A stretch of DNA of 64,000 nt from Gemmatimonadaceae bacterium (GTDB lineage Bacteria > Gemmatimonadota > Gemmatimonadetes > Gemmatimonadales > Gemmatimonadaceae). The DNA is taken from assembly GCA_025929535.1 (NCBI GenBank), contig JAICLZ010000003.1, positions 1 to 64,000 on the forward strand, given 5' to 3'. Both the position numbers and the translations under genes were made by a program. The notes below the pieces were generated by a model that had not been told where the DNA came from, did no database searches, and saw only the letters and a program-made list of their open reading frames with translations. This document shows positions 58,579 to 64,000 of the stretch, piece after piece; positions within the stretch are counted from its first letter, which is position 1; each line of letters starts with the position of its first letter.

Positions 58579-59436
58579 TCAGCCTGTGCGGTACACGTAC
58601 CAGTCCGGCGCCACGCGCTCCATGTACATCACATCCTCCCTGCCCACCACCGGCTTCGTGCACGAAGCACCGAAGTGCATGTACCCGACCGTCGTCTCAT
58701 CCACGCCGCCGATCTTGTAGCGCACGCATTGAGGTGCATCGAGCTTCCGCAGCGCGGCCCCGATGTCCAGCGCGTGCATCGCCGCGCTCAGCGCCTTTCC
58801 GTCGCGTTCCGGGAGCGCATTCGCGGGAATCGTTGCTCCGCTCTCGTCGAAGCCGGTGATCGCGGCGTGCGACTCGAACATCGAGGCCAGCTTCAGAATC
58901 GCCGCCTTGTGCGCCGCGAAATGCGCCTTCAGTGCCGCGTTGCTCGACGCCGAGAGCCGCATCCGGTCGCGCACGAACGCAATCGAGTCGGGAAGATTCT
59001 TCTTCACCTCGAGTGAGTCGAGGATGAGATAGTGCGCAGGCGGCAGCTCGAACACGCGCAGATTGTCGATCTTCCACCTGCCGGCCTCGCGAACGAGGTA
59101 CGTGTACCAGTCCGCGAAGCGCGTCGCGGGCCCGGTCTCCGTCTCGAATACCGCGTTCGCCGAGTCGCGCGAGATCTCGCGGATGACGACCCTCCCTCCG
59201 CGAGGGAGAATCGCCCCGGGCGGTGGCGTGGTGTCCATCAGCTTGTCGAAGCGCGGCGTGAGCATGCTGCCGCGATCCGGCAACACCGAATCGGCGAAGA
59301 AGTGATGCACGATCGCGCTGATCGACTGCGTTTCGGCTGAGGGCGTTGCCGACTTGCCCTGCGCCCCAGCCTCACTCGCGCAGGCCATCGCAACGATCGC
59401 GATGGCGAGCTTCGCTTCCCTCCTTGGGCTTCTCAT
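58579..59436 (-). CDS. Secreted protein of unknown function
   Basis: 285 residues from the ATG at 59436 (a GTG at 59439 gives one extra residue and a GTGA overlap). The signal peptide ends ASEAGAQ (about residue 26). The mature protein is mainly helical with a central region (FETETGPATRFADWYTYLVREAGRW) and a C-terminal Cys pair (CVRYKIGG, GASCTKP) that may form a disulfide. No catalytic motif recognised. It is translationally coupled to the M24 aminopeptidase gene upstream, suggesting a joint function that I cannot name. It is convergent with the ABC exporter gene. Confidence 0.7.
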   Translation of the reverse strand: MRSPRREAKLAIAIVAMACASEAGAQGKSATPSAETQSISAIVHHFFADSVLPDRGSMLTPRFDKLMDTTPPPGAILPRGGRVVIREISRDSANAVFETETGPATRFADWYTYLVREAGRWKIDNLRVFELPPAHYLILDSLEVKKNLPDSIAFVRDRMRLSASSNAALKAHFAAHKAAILKLASMFESHAAITGFDESGATIPANALPERDGKALSAAMHALDIGAALRKLDAPQCVRYKIGGVDETTVGYMHFGASCTKPVVGREDVMYMERVAPDWYVYRTG

Positions 59437-60614
59437 CACACCACGATCAGGTCGTGCTGGTAATCCTCCGGCGTGATGATCACCTCGCCCGGCGCGATGA
59501 ACGCATTCACCTCGGCTCGCACCCCGAGCTCGCCGCTCAGGTACGCGCCCGGCTCGATCGAGAATCCGAGCCCCGGAATCAGCTCGCGTACTTCCCGCGA
59601 CTCGAAGTTGTCGATGTGCGGCCCCGAGCCGTGCAGCTGGCGCGAGTCGATCGAGTGGCCGGTGCGATGCACGAACTGCTCGCCGAAGCCGCGTGCCGTG
59701 AGCACGTTGCGCGCAGCATCGTCCACCTCGGCGCCGCGCACAGTGGCACCGGTCGGGATCTTCTCGCGTAGCAGCGCGATCGCCGCGTCGCGCGCATCGC
59801 GCACCGCGGTCCACACCTCGACCATACGCGGCGTGGGCTCGCCGATCGATCCCATCCACGTCTGATCGGCGTAGATCCCCTCGTGCTCTCGCGCCCAGAG
59901 ATCGATGAGCAGGAGATCGCCGCGACGAATCGAACGCGGGTTGTCCTTCGAGGGCTCGTAGTGCGGGTTCGCCGCGTGCTCGTTCACCGCCACGATCGGT
60001 TCGTGCTCGAACTCGAGCCCCGCATCCCCGAAGCGTTTCACGATCCACTGCTGCAGCTCGTACTCGGTGATCGGATCGTTGGCGCGGCTACGCTTCCCCG
60101 CCTCCTCGAACGCCGCGCGCGCGGTCGCCGCGACTACTCTCGCCGCCCGCTTGTGCGACGCGAGCTGGACGTCCGTCCACATCGCGTAGAAGCGCGAGAC
60201 CAGCGTGCCCGACGAGACGATCTCCGCGCCTGCCGCACGGACCATCTCCAGCACTCCGCCCGGCACGCGGTCGAGGTACGGCACCGCGTCGCCCGGCGAG
60301 TACTCCATGGCGACGCGCTTGCCCTTCACGATCGACGCGAGCGTCCGCTCGAGCACCTTCCAGCTGCTGTAGCGCTCGCGCTTCCACTGCTTCGGCCAGC
60401 GGTGCCAGGGCCCTTGCTCGATGTCGTGCGTCACGGCCACGGGCACGCCCTCCCGGGGAATCCAGGCGAAGACCCGGCGCGTGACGAAGCCCTCGAGCGC
60501 CAGCGCACCCGACGCGATCGGGTTCACGCCCTGAAAATCGAAGAGGAGCCAGCCGTCGATGTTTGCGGCGGCGAGTGCGCGCTGCAGCTCGGGAAGTGTT
60601 TCCGGTGTCAGCAT
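59436..60614 (-). CDS. M24-family Xaa-Pro aminopeptidase-like protein
   Basis: 392 residues from the ATG at 60614. An N-terminal creatinase-like domain (about 1-160) is followed by the pita-bread domain with candidate metal ligands in LLLIDLWAREH, GIYADQTW, the His of HRTGHSID, the Glu of SIEPGAYL and a late Glu of AEVNAFI. The protein likely removes N-terminal residues before Pro, as a cytoplasmic dimer. An ATG-like start at 60680 would add 22 basic residues and overlap the neighbour. Its stop overlaps the start of the downstream secreted protein gene. It is 26 bp downstream of the V4R-like gene. Confidence 0.88.
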   Translation of the reverse strand: MLTPETLPELQRALAAANIDGWLLFDFQGVNPIASGALALEGFVTRRVFAWIPREGVPVAVTHDIEQGPWHRWPKQWKRERYSSWKVLERTLASIVKGKRVAMEYSPGDAVPYLDRVPGGVLEMVRAAGAEIVSSGTLVSRFYAMWTDVQLASHKRAARVVAATARAAFEEAGKRSRANDPITEYELQQWIVKRFGDAGLEFEHEPIVAVNEHAANPHYEPSKDNPRSIRRGDLLLIDLWAREHEGIYADQTWMGSIGEPTPRMVEVWTAVRDARDAAIALLREKIPTGATVRGAEVDDAARNVLTARGFGEQFVHRTGHSIDSRQLHGSGPHIDNFESREVRELIPGLGFSIEPGAYLSGELGVRAEVNAFIAPGEVIITPEDYQHDLIVV

Positions 60615-60629
60615 TGATCTTGGTTGAGC

Positions 60630-60649
60630 TTCAGTGACCTTCAGTGACC
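60630..60649. repeat. Tandem 10-bp duplication at a stop codon
   Basis: TTCAGTGACC occurs twice back to back (60630-60639 and 60640-60649). The stop codon of the V4R-like gene lies in the second copy (60641-60643 on the minus strand); the first copy lies in the gap before the aminopeptidase start. Confidence 0.7.
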
Positions 60650-61264
60650 TATCGAGCGCCACTCGGCGCGCCACTCGCACATCCCCTCGCCCTTCCCCGC
60701 GCAGCGCACGTGATCCACGGCGCCGCCGCTCGCGCCGAGCAGGCGCAGGAGCTCCTGAAGCACGGCTTCGTAATAGGCACAGCCGGCCCCGCGCGGAGCG
60801 CTGTCCAGCGTGGCGGAGCGCGTGACCTCGAGGGTGAGATACGAGCCGCTGCGACGAACCTTTCCGTTCAGAAAGCGCGAGGCGATCCGCTGAACGTGAC
60901 GGAGGGCGATGGGCCGCGACAGGATCGACGGCAAAACCGTGATCATCTGCCGGGTGGCCGCTGGAATGCTCAGATACGTCTGCATCGCCAGATAGCGTCC
61001 GGCCGCCCGAAACACGGCTTCGGCGTCCGGACGGCGGCCGATCAGACGGGCCAGGCCAACCGCTTCGTCGAAGACCGGACGTTCCTTGCGGCGCGCGGCA
61101 TCCGTGTAGCGCCTGATCTGCGCGTAGACGGTATCGCTCAGGCCGAGGCGTTTGTTGCGGAGCTCGGGAACGAACTCCGCGTCTAGATCGCCATCGGGGC
61201 TATCGACATTGCGCACCGCCTCGAGAAAGCTTAGCGGGAGGAGCGCGTCGACGGTCGTTGACAT
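60641..61264 (-). CDS. V4R/heme-NO-binding-like protein (tentative)
   Basis: 207 residues, no signal peptide. Helical N-terminal two-thirds, then a C-terminal part with paired Cys (GAGCAYYEAVLQELLRLLG, HVRCAGKGEGMCEWRAEW) that has the Cys/Gly pattern of 4-vinyl-reductase (V4R)-type domains, which bind small molecules or metals and act as sensors or adaptors. The N-terminal half also resembles proteins annotated TIGR02265 in Myxococcales. I therefore call the domain only tentatively. It is on the minus strand, divergent from the anti-sigma-like gene across a 191-bp gap. Confidence 0.6.
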   Translation of the reverse strand: MSTTVDALLPLSFLEAVRNVDSPDGDLDAEFVPELRNKRLGLSDTVYAQIRRYTDAARRKERPVFDEAVGLARLIGRRPDAEAVFRAAGRYLAMQTYLSIPAATRQMITVLPSILSRPIALRHVQRIASRFLNGKVRRSGSYLTLEVTRSATLDSAPRGAGCAYYEAVLQELLRLLGASGGAVDHVRCAGKGEGMCEWRAEWRSIGH

Positions 61265-61455
61265 GTGTTGGGAAGGGGCGACGGAGGGCTGGCAAGAAGC
61301 TAATGTCCGGGCGGGGTCCCTTCAAGAAGCCAGCGGGAACCGGCGGACCTTGCCGAGGCTTCATTCCGTAGCAGCCGGAGGCGCTTCCGCAACCGGGATT
61401 TGCTCCGCGACTTGATACGCGCGACGCGCGCACCCGTATTCTGCACGAGCCGTCC

Positions 61456-61728
61456 ATGACGAATTGTTCCTCAGGCGACCAGTCGCCCTGTCAACGCACC
61501 ATGGAGAAGCTCTACGAGTTTCTCGACGGTGAGCTCACCCCAGACGTGGATGAGCAGATTCGCGCGCACCTGGCCGAGTGCCGCGGGTGCTTTCCGCACT
61601 TCGAGTACGAGCGGGTATTTCTCCGGTTCATGGAGAAGCGGGTCGCGATCGAGAAGGCGCCGCCGTCGCTCCGGCGGAAGATTCTGGCGGCGCTGATGAA
61701 CGAAGAGGTCGCTCGCTCGGAGGAGTGA
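61456..61728 (+). CDS. Orphan zinc-binding anti-sigma-like protein
   Basis: 90 residues. The ZAS-type zinc motif is complete: Cys13, then LYEFLDGEL, His38 in RAHLAECRGC and the CxxC Cys42/Cys45. No membrane segment, so it is the soluble RsrA-like kind. Proteins of this type bind and silence a group IV (ECF) sigma factor and release it on oxidation. No sigma factor gene is adjacent on either side, which is unusual. The stop overlaps the DUF92 gene start (GTGA). Confidence 0.8.
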   Translation: MTNCSSGDQSPCQRTMEKLYEFLDGELTPDVDEQIRAHLAECRGCFPHFEYERVFLRFMEKRVAIEKAPPSLRRKILAALMNEEVARSEE

Positions 61729-62516
61729 TCGGTCGAGCCGCGGCCGGCGCGCTGGTCGCGGCAGCGATCGCCGCAGCCGCGTGGCGCGCCGGGTCGCTGC
61801 GCCGCTCCGGCGCCGCAACGGCCTTTCTTGTCGGCACGATCGCCATCGCGGCCGGCTGGTCGTGGGGTGCGCTGCTCATTCTCTATTTCGTTTCGTCGTC
61901 GCTGCTGAGCCGAGTGGGCGCCGCGCTCAAGGCGCAGCGCAGCGGGAGCGTCGTCGAGAAGGCGGGTGCGCGCGACGCGACGCAGGTGCTGGCCAATGGT
62001 GCCGTGTTCGCGCTGGCCGCGCTCCTCCAGCTGCTCCAGCCCTCCGAGCTGTGGCTCGCCGCGGGCGCGGGAGCGTTGGCATCGTCCGCGGCGGACACGT
62101 GGGGCACCGAGATCGGCATGCTCTCGAAAATTTCTCCGCGCATGATCACGACGTGGAGAACCGTGCCCACGGGCACATCCGGCGGGGTGAGCGCCATGGG
62201 ACTCGGGGCGACCGTCGCCGGGGCGCTGTTCATCTCGGTTGCGGCGTGGTTGGTGCATCGGAACGTGCACGTCGCTCTCGCAGTATCACTCGGCGGACTC
62301 GCTGGCGCGCTCGTCGATTCGTTCGGCGGAGCGCTCTGGCAATCGCGTCGCTACTGCGCGCAGTGCCAACGCGCGACGGAGCGGCTCGTACACGACTGCG
62401 GCACGCGAACCGAGCGCGCCGGGGGAATTGCATGGTTGAACAACGACGGCGTGAACGCCGCGTGCACACTCGTCGGGTCGCTGGCGGCGGCCGGCGCGTA
62501 CGAGCTGCTCGCATGA
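61725..62516 (+). CDS. DUF92 (TMEM19/VTE6-like) membrane protein
   Basis: 263 residues from a GTG at 61725 in a GTGA overlap with the anti-sigma-like gene. About six membrane helices; the conserved stretch SSAADTWGTEIGMLS is the DUF92 signature, followed by TGTSGGVSAMG and an Asp in GGLAGALVDSFGGALWQ. It also has a Cys-rich loop (CAQCQRATERLVHDCG). Relatives include plant phytyl-phosphate kinase VTE6, and the family is related to CDP-alcohol cytidylyl/polyprenol kinases, so an isoprenoid kinase role is possible. Confidence 0.87.
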   Translation: MIGRAAAGALVAAAIAAAAWRAGSLRRSGAATAFLVGTIAIAAGWSWGALLILYFVSSSLLSRVGAALKAQRSGSVVEKAGARDATQVLANGAVFALAALLQLLQPSELWLAAGAGALASSAADTWGTEIGMLSKISPRMITTWRTVPTGTSGGVSAMGLGATVAGALFISVAAWLVHRNVHVALAVSLGGLAGALVDSFGGALWQSRRYCAQCQRATERLVHDCGTRTERAGGIAWLNNDGVNAACTLVGSLAAAGAYELLA

Positions 62517-62538
62517 TGCACATCGGGATGCGCATCTC

Positions 62539-63972
62539 GTGAGCACGCGCCCGCGCGTGCTGCTCGTGAGCGCGAATCGCGAGCGGCAGCCCATGCCGGT
62601 GGTGCCGAATGGCGTGGCGTGCGTGGCCGCGGCGCTCGAGCACGCAGGACACGACGTGCGCGTGCTCGATCTGTGCTTCGCGCGCGATCCGCACCGCCTG
62701 GCGCGCGAGAGCGCGAAGGCGTTCGCGCCCGACGTGATCGGTCTCTCCGTTCGCAACATCGACAACAGCGATCTCGTGGCGCTCGAGCACTACACTCCCG
62801 CGGCGGCATCGCTGCTCGACACGCTGCGCGCGAGCGCACCGCAGGCGCAGGTGATCGCCGGCGGCGCGGCGTTCGGCGTGGCGCCGGAGGCGCTGTCGGA
62901 GGAGTTGGGCGTGGAGCACGCGGTGGCTGGCGACGGCGAGCGTGCGACGCCCGCGCTGATCGCCGAGCTCGCGGCGGGGCGTGTGCCCGGCCCGATCCCG
63001 GGCGTGGTGCGCCGCATGGATGGACGCCGCGTGCTCACGCCGCCGGGCGGCGACGGCGCGCTCGACTCGCTGCCGCCCGTGCACATGCATCGCTGGCTCG
63101 ATCTGAAGCGCTACGAGCGCCGAGGCGGCACCGTGCCGATCCAGACGAAGCGCGGCTGCGTGTTCAAGTGCATCTACTGCACGTATCTCAACGTGGAGGG
63201 CTGGGGCTACCGGCTGCGCGAGCCCGAGCTCGTGGCGGACGAGATCGCGGAGCTCGCGGCCGACGCGCGCATCCGGCACTTCGAGTTCGTCGACTCCACC
63301 TTCAACGCACCGCCGCGGCACGCGCTTGCCGTGTGCGAGGCGATCGCGCGTCGCAACCTGCGCGTGCATCTCGACACCACGAACTTCACCCCTGCCACCG
63401 CCCAGCCCGAGCTCCTCTCGGCCATGCATCACGCGGGATTCAAGTGGCTCGGGATCACGGCGGAGAGTGCGAGCGATCCGGTGCTGGAGAAGCTGCAGAA
63501 GGGGTTCGACGTCGTGCAGCTTCGGAAGGTGGCCGAGAACGTGGAGCGCGCGGGGATGGGCGTGCTCTGGATCTTCCTGATCGGCGGCCCGGGCGAGACG
63601 CCGGCCACACTCGAGGAGACATTGAAGTTCGCGGCGTGGCGGATGGATCAGGGCGACGCCGTCTATCTGACCGTGGGACTTCGCGTGTATCCCGGAACGA
63701 CGCTGCACAACATCGCCATGGACGAAGGCGTGGTGCCGAGCGGCGACCCGCTGCTCGTGCCGAAGTTCTATTTCTCGGAGCAGCTGCAGATGGAGGCGAC
63801 GCTCGCGCGTCTCCGCGACTTCGCGGCGCGCTATCCGCGCTTCATGTTCTCGGCGGACTCGCGCTCGCCGTTGCTGCCCTATCTCACGCGGCTCGCATCG
63901 GCGCTCAGACTGCCGCGGCCGCATTGGCGCTACATGGGCGTGTTCCAGCGGCTGAGCCGCTCGCTCTCGTGA
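62539..63972 (+). CDS. B12-binding-domain radical SAM enzyme
   Basis: 477 residues from a GTG at 62539. An N-terminal cobalamin-binding Rossmann domain (about 1-150; RVLLVSANRERQPMPVVPNG, DVIGLSVRNID) precedes a radical SAM domain (about 200-400) with the iron-sulfur motif RGCVFKCIYCTY (CxxxCxxC). Members act in hopanoid, lipid, cofactor and peptide modification (HpnJ, BchE and many unknowns). The substrate is unclear. A further gene starts in a GTGA overlap at the stop, so the enzyme is part of an operon continuing right of the window. Confidence 0.9.
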   Translation: MSTRPRVLLVSANRERQPMPVVPNGVACVAAALEHAGHDVRVLDLCFARDPHRLARESAKAFAPDVIGLSVRNIDNSDLVALEHYTPAAASLLDTLRASAPQAQVIAGGAAFGVAPEALSEELGVEHAVAGDGERATPALIAELAAGRVPGPIPGVVRRMDGRRVLTPPGGDGALDSLPPVHMHRWLDLKRYERRGGTVPIQTKRGCVFKCIYCTYLNVEGWGYRLREPELVADEIAELAADARIRHFEFVDSTFNAPPRHALAVCEAIARRNLRVHLDTTNFTPATAQPELLSAMHHAGFKWLGITAESASDPVLEKLQKGFDVVQLRKVAENVERAGMGVLWIFLIGGPGETPATLEETLKFAAWRMDQGDAVYLTVGLRVYPGTTLHNIAMDEGVVPSGDPLLVPKFYFSEQLQMEATLARLRDFAARYPRFMFSADSRSPLLPYLTRLASALRLPRPHWRYMGVFQRLSRSLS

Positions 63973-64000
63973 GCGCGGTATCGGTGAGCGCTGACATCGA
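63969..64000 (+). CDS. 5' end of a further gene, cut by the window edge
   Basis: A GTG at 63969 overlaps the stop of the radical SAM gene (GTGA), the same coupling seen at many junctions here, and the frame is open to the end of the window (first residues MSAVSVSAD if GTG is read as Met). Only ten codons are visible, so nothing can be said of its product. Confidence 0.45.
   Translation, partial: MSAVSVSADI

Noticed and set aside
1-64000. tRNA, rRNA, insertion sequence, integrase or phage genes
   Set aside because: I looked for transposase or integrase motifs, terminal repeats and RNA genes and saw none. A tRNA scan and a covariance-model search would settle this.

Overview
This is a gene-dense, high-GC chromosomal window from a Gram-negative (diderm) bacterium. 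A member of the Gemmatimonadota fits best. That is inferred from the style of the encoded proteins, not from a marker gene: an Oar-like TonB receptor with an N-terminal carboxypeptidase-regulatory domain, a DUF3857/transglutaminase protein, M16 and M28 peptidases, many secreted 'AQ'-type signal peptides, and heme A synthesis genes. Envelope genes (LptF/LptG, MlaE/MlaD, outer-membrane beta-barrels, type IV pilus) show that it has an outer membrane. I saw no rRNA, tRNA, insertion sequence, CRISPR array or prophage, and base composition looks even throughout.

Layout. 1-3.9 kb (+): 3' part of an M16 peptidase, then a DUF3857/transglutaminase protein. 3.9-5.9 kb: an esterase (-) and a GT87-type mannosyltransferase (+). 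5.8-14.3 kb (-): a seven-gene run consisting of a secreted unknown protein, a Met/His-rich outer-membrane-type protein, a beta-barrel protein, a quinone oxidoreductase, a NAPE-PLD-like metallohydrolase lipoprotein, a family 2 glycosyltransferase and a YdjC/HpnK-type deacetylase. The last five are coupled by tiny gaps or 4-bp overlaps. 14.7-16.7 kb (+): a surface lipoprotein with two Ig/PKD-like repeats.

16.8-25.3 kb (-): a seven-gene chemosensory operon in Wsp order (MCP, CheW, CheR-TPR, zinc-finger CheW, CheA-REC, CheB, output). In place of the WspR diguanylate cyclase, the last gene encodes a receiver-histidine kinase. 25.4-31.7 kb: a serine hydrolase, a small membrane protein, tandem DUF2382 stress-type proteins (the first with a PRC barrel and a glutamine-rich tract), an unknown protein and an amidohydrolase with a large extra N-terminal domain. 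31.7-34.2 kb (-): an unusual fusion of a secreted TPR-like plus degenerate retropepsin-like region with a CPA2-type cation/proton antiporter. 34.3-40.0 kb (-): a GlsB/YeaQ stress membrane protein, pilC, pilT, pilB and a ComEA-like protein, i.e. pilus motor and DNA-uptake genes.

40.2-46.9 kb: a secreted RNase Z-like metallohydrolase, an M28/glutaminyl-cyclase-like lipoprotein, then (+) lptF, lptG, mlaE and mlaD. This is an envelope lipid transport block with no ATPase gene, followed by a Crp/Fnr regulator. 47.7-54.3 kb: small membrane/lipoproteins, a TetR regulator with a palindrome at its start, a large TonB-dependent receptor and an APC permease. 54.4-58.5 kb (+): a COX2-transmembrane-like mini-protein, ctaA, ctaB, a small unknown protein and an MsbA-like ABC exporter. 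58.6-61.3 kb (-): a secreted unknown protein, an M24 aminopeptidase and a V4R-like protein. 61.5-64 kb (+): an orphan zinc anti-sigma-like protein, a DUF92 membrane protein, a B12-binding radical SAM enzyme and the first codons of another gene.

Many starts here are non-ATG (GTG, TTG and two probable CTG). Genes are very often joined by GTGA/ATGA overlaps, which is how most start sites below were chosen.
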